Positions 35,523 to 44,708 of a stretch of 64,000 bases of DNA are shown in pieces; within the stretch, counting starts at the first letter, position 1, and each line of letters starts with the position of its first letter. The notes beneath the pieces are model-generated. The model saw only the letters and a list, made by a program, of their open reading frames with translations, did not search any database and had not been told where the DNA came from. Both the position numbers and the translations under genes were made by a program. Source of the stretch: Promethearchaeota archaeon (GTDB lineage Archaea > Asgardarchaeota > Lokiarchaeia > Sigyniarchaeales > SOKP01); the NCBI GenBank assembly GCA_016840165.1, contig JAEOSU010000051.1, forward strand, positions 124,001 through 188,000, written 5' to 3'.

Positions 35523-36185
35523 ATGACACCCACACCAGCTTCTTTAGAAGCCTTAAGTAAGCTCAGAATATTAAATGAAGATTTTGGTTGGTATATTATT
35601 CCAATATTAGCAATAGTTCTTTATATTTATGGTGTAGAAATAAAGAGAGCACGTGAAACTGGAAACTGGAGCACAATTTTTGCTGGATTAACAGTATTAG
35701 GATTAGATTTCATAAATGAAATATGGAATGCCTTAGTTTTTGCTTTTAGTGGTTATTCTGCATTTTGGACGACTCCCGGAGCTAGTGCATATATTATATT
35801 AATTGGCTGGAACATTGAGATTGTTTTTATGTTTTCTATAGCGGGAATCATCTTTGCAAAGTTTCTACCAGAAGATAGAGGCAAAAAGATTCTTGGATTA
35901 CCAAATCGATGGGCAATGGCCGCAGGATTTGCTCTATTTTGTGTAATTGTTGAAATTTTGCTAAATTGGGGTAATTATCTGATTTGGGAATATGTATGGT
36001 GGCATTGGTACAATCCCGTTTTAATCTTTTTAATAGGATACTTTCATTTTTTTGTAGGGGCGTTTTATGTATATGATTTGCCCGAAAAGAAAGATAAGAT
36101 TAAAGTAGTAGCCATCATCTATGGAATTTGTGTTGTATTACTATGTATTTTTGGTCCAATATTCGGGCCATTAGGCATTTTTTAA
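35523..36185 (+). CDS. six-helix membrane protein, unknown function
   Basis: I do not recognise this 220-residue protein. It has about six transmembrane segments, many tryptophans (EIWNAL, LLNWGNYLIWEYVWWHWYN) and short cytoplasmic loops (EIKRARETGNW, LPEDRGKKILGLPNRW). Lone acidic residues inside helices 2, 3 and 5 could take part in transport or lipid chemistry, but no family motif is evident. It lies between larB and larC, so a link to nickel handling is conceivable only by position. Confidence 0.6.
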   Translation: MTPTPASLEALSKLRILNEDFGWYIIPILAIVLYIYGVEIKRARETGNWSTIFAGLTVLGLDFINEIWNALVFAFSGYSAFWTTPGASAYIILIGWNIEIVFMFSIAGIIFAKFLPEDRGKKILGLPNRWAMAAGFALFCVIVEILLNWGNYLIWEYVWWHWYNPVLIFLIGYFHFFVGAFYVYDLPEKKDKIKVVAIIYGICVVLLCIFGPIFGPLGIF

Positions 36186-36429
36186 TTATTTTTCTTTTTT
36201 TTTTTTTCTTAATTTTTCTTTACTTAGAGAAATATTTGTTCAAACGCCTTTTTTAGCAATTTCTAAATTAAAGCCATAGGTGAGTATTAATAAGTTTTCC
36301 CCCCTTTTTTAATAACAAAAAGCCTACAAAAAACTATAAATATGTAGATTAATATAATTTATATTGAAACTATTTCTATATAAAATCTATTTAAAAAAAA
36401 TAAAATTTGAGACAATGTAGTTGAGACCA

Positions 36430-36963
36430 ATGGTCGCAACAGCAGATAATTTTGAAAGATCTAAAGAGTTTTTCGATAGCGGGGATATTCTTAGTACTCT
36501 AGATAGTTTTAACAAAGTTATCGAGAATATTGACCGAACACATACCAACCGTAAAATAGAGCTTATCCAATTCCTACAAAATTTACTAAAACATTGCCAA
36601 GATAACAATCTCAAGAGTGAAGAAGCAATGGTACTGCGAGCTCTTGGGAGGACACATGCTAAATTTAAAGAGCATGCTGAGGGTCTAAAGTATTCCTATC
36701 AAGCTTTGAAAATTCAGAAGAAGTTAGGCAAAAAAATAGATGTTGCTGAAGGACTTGAATTTCTCGCTGAAGATTTACAGATATCAGGGAATTATGATAA
36801 ATGTATTGAATCATTTTCCGAGGCTTCTGAAATCTATCATGATTTAGGGAAATTAAGAAAAGAGAGAGACATAAAAAAGAAAATCTCTAAACTTAAAGAA
36901 TTTTCAAAAGAGATGGTAGAAGACGAATATTTCCTTCATAAATTTAACATTGACAAATACTAA
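36430..36963 (+). CDS. TPR-repeat protein
   Basis: This small helical protein of about 177 residues looks like three to four tetratricopeptide repeats: ERSKEFFDSGDILSTLDSFN, EEAMVLRALGRTHAKFKEHA, DVAEGLEFLAEDLQISGNYD with KCIESFSEASEIYHDLGK. TPR proteins act as scaffolds for protein-protein contacts. It carries no enzymatic domain. The start at ATG 36430 is preferred; a TTG at 36421 adds three residues. The last 25 residues are charged. It converges on larC with a 49-base gap. Confidence 0.7.
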   Translation: MVATADNFERSKEFFDSGDILSTLDSFNKVIENIDRTHTNRKIELIQFLQNLLKHCQDNNLKSEEAMVLRALGRTHAKFKEHAEGLKYSYQALKIQKKLGKKIDVAEGLEFLAEDLQISGNYDKCIESFSEASEIYHDLGKLRKERDIKKKISKLKEFSKEMVEDEYFLHKFNIDKY

Positions 36964-37012
36964 TCTGGATATCGAAACTATTAATTCACATCTCTTTTTT
37001 TTTCTATTAATT

Positions 37013-38317
37013 TTATCTCGAATTTTTTTCATTAGATAATTTCCGATACAGCTTCGTTAATTCAGATGCAGTCATTACTAATAATTCCTTGATTGAATAT
37101 CCTGTTGCTGCGCTAATATTTCTCAAATCTTCATATTCTGGTTTGATATTGACGATTTGCTTTCCTTTTTTGTTTATAAAATAAGAGATTTTATAGTTAA
37201 TTTCAAAATTTTCTTGATCAAGAACAATTTTCACAATTTCAATCTCCCTATCGATACAGACTCTTTTAGTTTTACTGATACGTACTCCCAATGTTCCTAA
37301 TTCGGAAAAGATATCTTCTAATATTTCATCACTCATTTCAGGGTGACATAGTATTTTTATAACATAGCTGGGTCTATTCTTCTTTGTAATACTCGATATA
37401 ACTTGAATGTCCAATATTTCAGAGTTCTCCATTTTATATATAAAATTACCAATAATTTCCCCCGTAACATCATCTACATCCGTCTCTAAAACATTAACAT
37501 CTTCTAGATAATCCTTAAATTTACTAGTTAAGGTTCCCAAATGCTCTTTTTCAATTTCACCAAAATATATCCGTAGAATGTTTGAAAAATTGTGAAAAGT
37601 TTTTTGTCCTGTTCCAAATGTCACTTTTTTAAGCTTCATTCCTTCAAAAAATTCCTTACAGACAGGATTTAAATTAACTAATAGTGCTGCACCCGTAGGA
37701 GTCACCAATTCTCCCTCAACCGGACCACTTTGAACAATAATTTCTGCATTTTCTAGGATTTTCACTGTTGCAGGTGCAGGAACTGCAAGAGTGCCATGAG
37801 CAGTCTTTATTTTTCCTCCACCTAATGGTAATTGACTACAAAATACTCCGAAATCATCATGGAAGTATCCTATAATTTCTAGGGCTTTAGTTACTCCTAA
37901 TATGTCAATTAAAGTATCTACAGAGCTTAACTCATGAAGATGAATTTGTTCAATTAATTCTCCATGAACCTGGGCTTCAGCTTGAAAAAGCGAGTTTAAT
38001 ACATTATATGCGTAAGTTTTTGCTGGTAGAGAGTAATTACCTCTTTCTAAAGCTGTATCTAATGCCAATTGAAGTGTTTTTGGAGTGCGATGATGTTTAT
38101 CTTCTTTAATTTTTATATTTAATTGATTTACCTGAATACCTGACTTTTCAATCGTTGATAAATCAATTTCAAGTTGAGAAACACTATCGATATATTTCTT
38201 TAAATCAACTAATAATTCTAATACATCATTAGGATCCTGTATTAATCCCAATAACGAAGCTAGAATCATATCTCCAGAAACTCCTGAATTGACGCAATCA
38301 AGATATAAACTTTTCAT
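37013..38317 (-). CDS. larC: LarC, nickel insertion protein for the nickel-pincer cofactor
   Basis: LarC inserts nickel into the pincer nucleotide in a CTP-dependent step. The 434-residue protein has the family start YLDCVNSGVSGDMILASLLG, then IHLHELSSVDTLIDILG, LPLGGGKIKTAHGTLAVPAP, VQSGPVEGELVTPTGAALL, and the C-terminal part ETDVDDVTGEIIGNFIYKME and ELGTLGVRISKTKR. In Lactobacillus plantarum the two parts are joined by a programmed frameshift; here one open frame encodes the whole protein. It reads away from the alkaline-phosphatase-like gene. Confidence 0.93.
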   Translation of the reverse strand: MKSLYLDCVNSGVSGDMILASLLGLIQDPNDVLELLVDLKKYIDSVSQLEIDLSTIEKSGIQVNQLNIKIKEDKHHRTPKTLQLALDTALERGNYSLPAKTYAYNVLNSLFQAEAQVHGELIEQIHLHELSSVDTLIDILGVTKALEIIGYFHDDFGVFCSQLPLGGGKIKTAHGTLAVPAPATVKILENAEIIVQSGPVEGELVTPTGAALLVNLNPVCKEFFEGMKLKKVTFGTGQKTFHNFSNILRIYFGEIEKEHLGTLTSKFKDYLEDVNVLETDVDDVTGEIIGNFIYKMENSEILDIQVISSITKKNRPSYVIKILCHPEMSDEILEDIFSELGTLGVRISKTKRVCIDREIEIVKIVLDQENFEINYKISYFINKKGKQIVNIKPEYEDLRNISAATGYSIKELLVMTASELTKLYRKLSNEKNSR

Positions 38318-38458
38318 TGATTATAACCTTACAGCTTTTTCTTAATCATACTTTACGAATATCAAAAATAATATTAAATTTTAATAATTTAATGATTATA
38401 ATATAAGTATTAAGATTTTGTAGTATGCTTTAAAATTACTAGTTTTTCGGCTAAAATC

Positions 38459-39190
38459 ATGAGTGAACTTCAAACATTAAAATGCTATTTAAATCAGTTG
38501 CCTTCGACACTTATCAGTCTCCTTGGATTGCAACAACCTTCTCATCTTCCAGAACCCGTGTCTGAGGTCTTGGATATGTATAGGGGCGTAGATCGTGTAT
38601 CTATATCCATGCTCGATAACTTTGGGCTCTTTGAGATTACTTATTTCAAACCCCAGTTCATGATTACGAATTCTGAAGCAATGCTGTTGCTTTCAACACG
38701 AAATCCTTATACTCTAGGAGTTCTTCATCAACTTATGTATGGAGGATTTGAAAAAGAGCCGAATGGATTTCATTTACTCCGATATTTAAATGAACATGGT
38801 AAAAAAACATGTTTTGTCGCTCGCAAAAAAGATCTTGATCGTTATAGTGCAAGAACGCATTCCGTTGCAAAAGATACAGATATGAGTACTTGGGTCGAAT
38901 CGGCAAAAACTATTAATAACTTTGATCTTTCCCTGATGCATTACTTAGATTTTGAGAACCTTCATAAACAGCAACAAGCATTAAAACAAAGAACACCCGA
39001 AGATCTAATTGAAAAATTGATTCTACGTACTGATAAATGGATTTTAAGTAATTATAAACAATTGCGGAACAATTCCTTAATGATAATCCTCGGAGACCAT
39101 GGAAGAATAAAATTAGATTTAGAATTTTCAGGAAAGATTGCTCAATGGCGAGAAGCTAGTGTTCCAATTGCGATTTTAATGCGTAAATAA
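38459..39190 (+). CDS. alkaline-phosphatase-superfamily-like protein
   Basis: The 243-residue protein has two metal-site patterns of this superfamily: ISMLDNFG (metal Asp) near residue 50 and SLMIILGDHGRIKL (Asp-His) near residue 205. In between, SLMHYLDFENLHKQQQALKQ and a helix RTDKWILSNYKQL occupy the usual place of the second metal-site region. The catalytic Ser/Thr cannot be placed with confidence, and the protein is shorter than typical nucleases or phosphodiesterases of the group. It precedes nikR by 20 bases and may be co-transcribed with it. Confidence 0.6.
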   Translation: MSELQTLKCYLNQLPSTLISLLGLQQPSHLPEPVSEVLDMYRGVDRVSISMLDNFGLFEITYFKPQFMITNSEAMLLLSTRNPYTLGVLHQLMYGGFEKEPNGFHLLRYLNEHGKKTCFVARKKDLDRYSARTHSVAKDTDMSTWVESAKTINNFDLSLMHYLDFENLHKQQQALKQRTPEDLIEKLILRTDKWILSNYKQLRNNSLMIILGDHGRIKLDLEFSGKIAQWREASVPIAILMRK

Positions 39191-39210
39191 TCATATAATA
39201 ATCATATAAA

Positions 39211-39735
39211 ATGGAAGAAGAATATAAACGTTTCACTGTTTCGCTCCCTCCCGACTTATATAATGAAATAGAATCATTTAGAAAAAAATTAGGTGTCTCA
39301 CGTTCAGATTTGATCCGAAAAGCGATTTATTCATATCTTATTAGTGAAGAGAGCATTCCCACTGATTCAAATAATGTTATAGGCTGTATTTCTCTCATTA
39401 TGACTCACAAACATATTAAGACTGAAAATGATCAAAATAATCATATTCATTCCCATGAAGTTAATCATGATGCTGATCACCATCATAATCATGATTTTGG
39501 GTCGAGACCGATTTATATGAACGTACAACAAGCGGATGAAGTTTTAAAAACGGACATTCAACATCATTTTGGTGATATAATAATTTCTACGATGCATGTG
39601 CATCTGGAATTCGAAAAGTGTTTGGAAATTATTGCTGTATCTGGCCCAAAAGATAGAGTAGTACGGCTCAAGGAGGATTTGCAGGCATTAAAAAGTGTAA
39701 TCTCAACTGGATTTTTTATTATTGATAGAGAATAA
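39211..39735 (+). CDS. nikR: NikR nickel-responsive transcriptional regulator with histidine-rich insert
   Basis: NikR represses nickel uptake genes when nickel is high. Residues 1-50 form a ribbon-helix-helix DNA-binding domain (KRFTVSLPPDLYNEIESF, SRSDLIRKAIYSYL). The C-terminal ACT-like domain has the nickel ligands in HHFGDIIISTMHVHLEFEKC, the equivalents of the His and Cys ligands of E. coli NikR. Between the two lies an extra segment at about residues 67-115 with about a dozen histidines (NHIHSHEVNHDADHHHNHD), absent from E. coli NikR. A directly repeated ATCATATAA just before the start may be promoter or operator. Confidence 0.9.
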   Translation: MEEEYKRFTVSLPPDLYNEIESFRKKLGVSRSDLIRKAIYSYLISEESIPTDSNNVIGCISLIMTHKHIKTENDQNNHIHSHEVNHDADHHHNHDFGSRPIYMNVQQADEVLKTDIQHHFGDIIISTMHVHLEFEKCLEIIAVSGPKDRVVRLKEDLQALKSVISTGFFIIDRE

Positions 39736-40021
39736 ATTCTAATAATTTAACCATTCCTTTTCATAAAAAGAAGAGAAGAGAATAAAAAATTCAAGAATTG
39801 AGGGATAGCTTAAAGGATAAGGCGATTTAGGTGAATTTTTTATTCTAAAATCTATTTGTTGTGTGTGTTAATTTATTAATAAGAGAAGCAAAATTTAAGC
39901 CTTAGAACTGTATAAAATTATTAATTTATTATACAACGTGTTAAGGTTAAATATTAAAAATAAATAAAAATAACTTAGAAAAAAAAAACTTATTCCATTT
40001 TAATGAATGGTAAAGGATGTT

Positions 40022-40219
40022 TTAAAGATCCTTTTCCTGAACTGTCTTTCTTCCATTTGCTTTAGCCCTTCCTATAGCATTATCAAGTACATTAACGATG
40101 GCATCATTTAATGCTTTACCATCAATTAAATCGCCGCTTGTATTGCAACCTTTTGACTTGATATAATCTCTCACTTTGCTTTTCACAAAAAGGGCGTCCA
40201 CAGTTGCTTTTTTAGCCAT
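40022..40219 (-). CDS. singlet histone-fold protein
   Basis: This 65-residue protein has one histone fold. It starts MAKKATVDALFVKSKVRDYI, has a central helix ALNDAIVNVLDNAIGRAKAN, and ends GRKTVQEKDL, the loop 2/helix 3 motif of histones. The layout resembles the short singlet histones known from Bdellovibrio and from several archaea more than HMfB. It should bind DNA as a dimer. A good Shine-Dalgarno GGAGG lies nine bases before the ATG (40229-40233), which is unusual in this window. Confidence 0.8.
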   Translation of the reverse strand: MAKKATVDALFVKSKVRDYIKSKGCNTSGDLIDGKALNDAIVNVLDNAIGRAKANGRKTVQEKDL

Positions 40220-40568
40220 TTTTATATTCCTCCAAAAATTGTTTTAAATATGTTTTAAAAATAAATTTGTATTTAAAATATAATTCTTCACGCTTCTATT
40301 TAAAGTTAGTTGAAAAATCATCATAGAAGGTTAATATTGTCGGTCTAATCACAATTTATATAAGTATCAAAAGAATGAATTTCTGGGCTTTAAGCACGGT
40401 ATTAATTAAGATCTGAGAGTATCAGTGGTCATATTCTTACTTTTAATATCTCAACTCTTAATTTAGTAGATTAGATGTGGTTATAGACTTTTTTGAACTC
40501 TTAATCGATTTGATTAGTATATGAGTGATTATATTTATTTTTAAAATAATATAACTTCTGAATAATTA
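40220..40568. other. 349-base intergenic region between histone and GHMP kinase genes
   Basis: The region holds the promoters of two divergent genes. Near the histone gene the minus strand carries TATA-like runs (TATATTTTAAATA around 40270). Apart from a less AT-rich patch at about 40380-40440 I see no tRNA, hairpin of note, or coding frame. Confidence 0.4.
40229..40233 (-). promoter_or_regulatory. Shine-Dalgarno GGAGG of the histone gene
   Basis: On the minus strand GGAGG stands nine bases before the ATG at 40219. Most genes in this window lack such a site, so the histone gene probably has a leadered, strongly translated mRNA. Confidence 0.6.
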
Positions 40569-41564
40569 ATGCTGAAAAAAATTATATCCCGAGCTCCGGT
40601 AAGAATCTGTGATATTGGAGGTTGGACAGACACATGGTTTTATAGAAATGGTGCTGTTTTTAATTTCTGTATTAATCTTTATAGTTATGTGTATATTATT
40701 GAGAATGGAAAAAAAGCTATTAGAATTATCTCTGATAATTTAGATGTCCAAACTTTCATAAAAAGTCATGAATCCATAGAATATGATGGTAAATTAGATT
40801 TAATTAAAGCAGGAATAAAAATGTTAAACATTCACAAGGGTTTAGATATCTATGTAAAAACAGAAGCACCACCTGGAAGTGGTATGGGTACCAGTGCAAG
40901 CCTTGCAGTTGCATTACTTAGTGGTTTAGCCAAAAGCGATAATTTAGAAATTCAACCTAAAGAAATTGCACAATTAGCCCATCAACTTGAAGTTAAAGAA
41001 CTCCATTTAGAGAGTGGAGTTCAAGATCAGTATGCAGCGGCATATGGTGGAACTAATTATATGGAAATTTGCTATCCTTCAGTGAATATAGAACCAATTG
41101 AGATTGATAAAAGTAGGATTTTAGAATTAGAAAAACAATTAATTTTAATCTATATTGGTCCAAGAAGTTCAAGTGAAATGCATAAAGCAGTCATTGAAAA
41201 TTACGAGAAAGGGGATCCCTTTACGATAGATTCTTTTAGGATAATGAAAAATTGTGCTAAAAAGATGAAAAAAGCCATAAATTCTAATATTGAGGCGATT
41301 GGAGATGTTATGAATGAGAATTGGGATGCTCAAAAAAATCTCCATCCTCTTATGACAAATTCACTAATTAAAAAGGCGGAATCTATTGCCTTTGAAAATA
41401 AGGCATTAGGATTTAAGTGTAATGGAGCTGGTGGAGGAGGATCAGCTACCATATTATCAAAAATAGATAATGAGCACAAATTACGAAAAAAGTTAATAGA
41501 AAATGGTTTTACTATCCTACCCTGTAAATTATGCTTTGAAGGAGTAAGAAGCTATAATATCTAA
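40569..41564 (+). CDS. GHMP-family sugar kinase
   Basis: The family phosphorylates sugars or isoprenoid precursors. Motif 1 is RAPVRICDIGGWTDTW (N-terminal substrate site), motif 2 is the ATP loop PPGSGMGTSASLAVALL at residues 101-117, and motif 3 is CNGAGGGGSATILSK. The GGWTDT form is typical of fucokinase- and heptose-7-phosphate-kinase-like members rather than mevalonate kinase. ELHLESGVQDQYAAAYGG also fits that branch. The length is 331 residues. It could feed sugar-phosphate into the nucleotidyltransferases found elsewhere in the window, but no operon links them. Confidence 0.85.
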   Translation: MLKKIISRAPVRICDIGGWTDTWFYRNGAVFNFCINLYSYVYIIENGKKAIRIISDNLDVQTFIKSHESIEYDGKLDLIKAGIKMLNIHKGLDIYVKTEAPPGSGMGTSASLAVALLSGLAKSDNLEIQPKEIAQLAHQLEVKELHLESGVQDQYAAAYGGTNYMEICYPSVNIEPIEIDKSRILELEKQLILIYIGPRSSSEMHKAVIENYEKGDPFTIDSFRIMKNCAKKMKKAINSNIEAIGDVMNENWDAQKNLHPLMTNSLIKKAESIAFENKALGFKCNGAGGGGSATILSKIDNEHKLRKKLIENGFTILPCKLCFEGVRSYNI

Positions 41565-41624
41565 CAATAGTTAAATATATCTGAAAAGAACGTGCTTTTT
41601 ATAGTTCCTTATTAAAAAGGTTAT

Positions 41625-42431
41625 ATGAGTATACCTGAAAAATCTTCACAATTACTCAAGATAAAACGAGGTTTTAATGGAATCAAAATTCACAATTTAT
41701 TTATATTTAATAGGGCGGGAATTTGCATTTATGGCCTTAATTTTTCTCAGATTTATACCATTGAACAAGAACAGCTTATCTCTTCCTACTTTACTGCACT
41801 AATGTCATTTACTAAGGAATTAATTGGAGACAAGATTAAAGCTGTTGAAATGGGGGGTGGCATTAAACTTGTTGTATTTGAAAAGATTAACTTATACTAT
41901 TGTATCTTATGTGCGTCATTTGAAAATATTAATCTTTTAGAAGAAATTATTACGAAAATCCATTTAATCATTTTGTCTTATATTAAAAAAAATGATGTTA
42001 AAACGGACATTGAATATATCTATGATGAAAATCTTAATTTTTTAGTGGAAGATGTTATACGAGAAACTCTCAGTAAAGAATTTGATTTAAAAAAAGAAGA
42101 GAAAATCATTGAGTATTTTGATAAAATTCAGGAAATTGACGAGATTCAAGGATCGATCCTTTTAACAGACAGAGGTAAAGTAATTTATTCCACACTTAGA
42201 GATATTGAACTGAAAAAATTTCTCAAACAAGTTGATTTTAGAGTCAAAATATGTAATAATTCTATTTTGAAGCTTTTCTATACCTCACGAGAAAAGGAAT
42301 TGATTTTATCTGAATATATAAATGATTTGTATTTCATTATCTTGATTTTTGATTCCAAAACTAAATTTGGGGTCGCTGAATTTTATTTACAAAAAATTGT
42401 GAATAATATATGCGCAATTTTAAATAAATAA
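41625..42431 (+). CDS. candidate longin/roadblock-like protein
   Basis: I do not recognise a named family. Two alpha/beta segments are visible. Residues 19-120 read KIHNLFIFNRAGICIYG, a long helix LISSYFTALMSFTKEL, then strands VVFEKINLYYCILCAS, and a helix; this order matches longin folds of vesicle-traffic proteins. Residues about 175-268 read GSILLTDRGKVIYSTL, strands and a terminal helix, as in roadblock/LC7 domains. A charged helical linker joins them. The assignment is by strand-helix pattern only. It follows the GHMP kinase by 60 bases. Confidence 0.55.
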   Translation: MSIPEKSSQLLKIKRGFNGIKIHNLFIFNRAGICIYGLNFSQIYTIEQEQLISSYFTALMSFTKELIGDKIKAVEMGGGIKLVVFEKINLYYCILCASFENINLLEEIITKIHLIILSYIKKNDVKTDIEYIYDENLNFLVEDVIRETLSKEFDLKKEEKIIEYFDKIQEIDEIQGSILLTDRGKVIYSTLRDIELKKFLKQVDFRVKICNNSILKLFYTSREKELILSEYINDLYFIILIFDSKTKFGVAEFYLQKIVNNICAILNK

Positions 42432-42564
42432 ATCTTTAACATTACTATAAACCTTAAAAAACATTCTTTCATGATGAATTTAGGGATAGCGAAGTTCTTA
42501 TGAATTATAATAACCAAATTAATATTTGATTCGTGCTAATGTCTAAATAATCATTAAATGAGAA

Positions 42565-43077
42565 ATGTTTAATATGACTAAAACCGAAGAGAATTTGTTA
42601 TCAGCTTTTGCTGGTGAATCTCAAGCAAATCGAAAATATTTAGCATTTGCAAAAAAGGCTGAAAATGATGGTTATCCCAACGTAGCTCATTTATTTCGAG
42701 CTGCTGCTGCTGCTGAAACGGTACATGCTCACAATCACCTACGTTCTTTAGGAGGTATAAAATCTACTGAAGAAAATTTAAAGGAAGCGATTGGTGGAGA
42801 ATTTTATGAATTTACGGAAATGTATCCTGAATATATTTCTGACGCAGAGTCTGAAGGGAATTCGAATGCTAAAAGATCATTTAATTATGCCAATGAGGTG
42901 GAAAAAATCCATCACAATCTATATGAAAAGGCGTTAAAATCGGTAGAAAACGGAAAAGATCTTTTAGAAACTGAAATATACATCTGTCCTATTTGTGGTT
43001 ACACACATGAGGGAACTCCTCCTGATAACTGTCCCGTCTGCGGAGCTGCTAAAAAAGCTTTCCAAAAAGTAGAATAA
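42565..43077 (+). CDS. rbr: rubrerythrin
   Basis: Rubrerythrin is a non-haem di-iron peroxidase that protects anaerobes against hydrogen peroxide. Residues 1-130 form a four-helix bundle with the iron-binding FAGESQANRKY, AAAETVHAHNHL and NEVEKIHHNLY helices (ExxH motifs). The last 35 residues form a rubredoxin-like centre with CPICGY and CPVCGA. An internal ATG at 42574 is an alternative start. Together with the peroxiredoxin-like protein it indicates peroxide defence in an anaerobic organism. It is transcribed alone. Confidence 0.94.
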   Translation: MFNMTKTEENLLSAFAGESQANRKYLAFAKKAENDGYPNVAHLFRAAAAAETVHAHNHLRSLGGIKSTEENLKEAIGGEFYEFTEMYPEYISDAESEGNSNAKRSFNYANEVEKIHHNLYEKALKSVENGKDLLETEIYICPICGYTHEGTPPDNCPVCGAAKKAFQKVE

Positions 43078-43092
43078 TTTACTCTTTTTTTT

Positions 43093-44676
43093 TTAAATTA
43101 TCCAGGGGCTAAATCCTTGCTGAATTTGATATAAATAATTATTTGACGAAAATCCGACACTACTTTCTGCTTTCTTGAAATCGCTATATCTCGCTCCTTT
43201 ACGGTAATAATCAATTAAAACTTCTGAAATATTAGCATCTCCCAAAGATAGGATGGTTTGTAGCTTTGCTTCTTTTAATATATCCTTAGGCTTGCGAGTC
43301 TTTAACTTCACAGAATTTATCTGCTTTAGTTCATTGATTAACGTCTGCAATTTCGTATTTAAAGTATTAAAATTATTATCCAAATAGTTATCGGTATAAA
43401 AACCATAAGGAGTATTTAATTTGGGGATAAAAGGATTAATATTCACTTTTAAAGTCCCTCTCTTAAAACCTATTGAATCTAGTTTTTTCAATAGATTGAT
43501 TATGTCTTTAATGTTATTCTCCGTTTCAGAAGGCAACCCTATTAAGAAGTACAATTTAATATATTGGATAGAAGAATTATAGATCTTAGTTGCAACCTCC
43601 AGAATTTTATCATTCGTTATTTTTTTTCCTAACCGAAATCTTAATGATTCTGAGCCCGTTTCGGGAGCGATAGTTATTGTATTCATATTGACTTTTTCAA
43701 AAAGCTTAATCAATTCATCAGTTAAATGGTCCAACCTAATTGAAGGTATGCTTAGTTTTTTGTCTTTCGCAATAATATACTCACATATCTCTTTAAATTT
43801 GGGATGAGAAGAAATACATGAGCCAATCAAACTAACTTTCTCGAAGTGCGATTGCTTTATGCCTTCATCAATAAAGTGAGTTAAATTGTCAAAACTCTTA
43901 TTCCTAAAGGGACTATTATGAAAGGAAGATATGCAAAATTTACATTGAAATGGACATCCTCGATTTACTTCTACAAAAAAATTTTGCTCAAATATCTTGC
44001 CTTTCTCTTCATCACTGGATATGGTTTGATATATTGGATTCGGGGATTCATCAAGGTTTTTTAATAAACCTCTCTTTGGATGGTTATTAAGTGAGGGTAT
44101 ATATATTCCTTCCATACCACTAATCTTAATCAATGAGTTGTTTAATTGCTGGTATCCTAATTTCAAATCAATCATCTCTTCTAAAAATGGTATAAGAGTT
44201 TTTTCTGAATCACCGATGAAAAATACATCAATTATTTCGCTTAAAGGTAGTGGATTAGAAGTTATTACAGGACCTCCAGCAATTATTAAAGGAAAAACTA
44301 TATCCTGATTTTCTTGCTTTTCAACTCTCTCCTTTCGGCTTAGGGGTATTCCTGCTTTATCCAAGGTCCATAAAATATTTTTTAAATCATTTTCGTAGTG
44401 AGCTGAAAATCCTAGTACATCAAATTCCGTTGGTAATATTCTATTTTCTAAACTTCGGATAACATTTGTTGGGGAATGATCATTAGAAGCAGGATATACT
44501 AACTTATCTGGAAGGAATATTCTTTCACAGAGAAATCTTTCATGAGAATTTATCATGTAATAAAGAAGACGGATAGCATAAGAAGAATTAGCTAATTTAT
44601 AGGAATTTGGATAAATTAAACCAAATGTAAGATCAACATGTCTCCAATCTTTAACGATTAATCCTTCATCTATCAT
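43093..44676 (-). CDS. radical SAM protein with N-terminal B12-binding-like domain
   Basis: The radical SAM cluster motif is VNRGCPFQCKFCIS, with Cys241, Cys245 and Cys248 binding the 4Fe-4S cluster. Before it, residues about 80-210 form an alpha/beta domain (TEFDVLGFSAHYENDL, PLIIAGGPVITSNP, DVFFIGDSEKT) like the cobalamin-binding domain of the COG1032 group, but the cobalamin His motif DxHxxG is not seen. After it, TIAPETGSESLRFRLGKKI and YFLIGLPSETE are typical of the same group. The substrate is unknown. It is separated from sir2 by 32 bases on the same strand. Confidence 0.87.
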   Translation of the reverse strand: MIDEGLIVKDWRHVDLTFGLIYPNSYKLANSSYAIRLLYYMINSHERFLCERIFLPDKLVYPASNDHSPTNVIRSLENRILPTEFDVLGFSAHYENDLKNILWTLDKAGIPLSRKERVEKQENQDIVFPLIIAGGPVITSNPLPLSEIIDVFFIGDSEKTLIPFLEEMIDLKLGYQQLNNSLIKISGMEGIYIPSLNNHPKRGLLKNLDESPNPIYQTISSDEEKGKIFEQNFFVEVNRGCPFQCKFCISSFHNSPFRNKSFDNLTHFIDEGIKQSHFEKVSLIGSCISSHPKFKEICEYIIAKDKKLSIPSIRLDHLTDELIKLFEKVNMNTITIAPETGSESLRFRLGKKITNDKILEVATKIYNSSIQYIKLYFLIGLPSETENNIKDIINLLKKLDSIGFKRGTLKVNINPFIPKLNTPYGFYTDNYLDNNFNTLNTKLQTLINELKQINSVKLKTRKPKDILKEAKLQTILSLGDANISEVLIDYYRKGARYSDFKKAESSVGFSSNNYLYQIQQGFSPWII

Positions 44677-44708
44677 TTATAAAATTGCTCAGTATAAAAC
44701 GCTATATA

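Noticed and set aside
40380..40440. Possible small RNA gene in the histone-GHMP gap
   Set aside because: The patch is less AT-rich, but no cloverleaf, C/D box pair or stable hairpin could be drawn.
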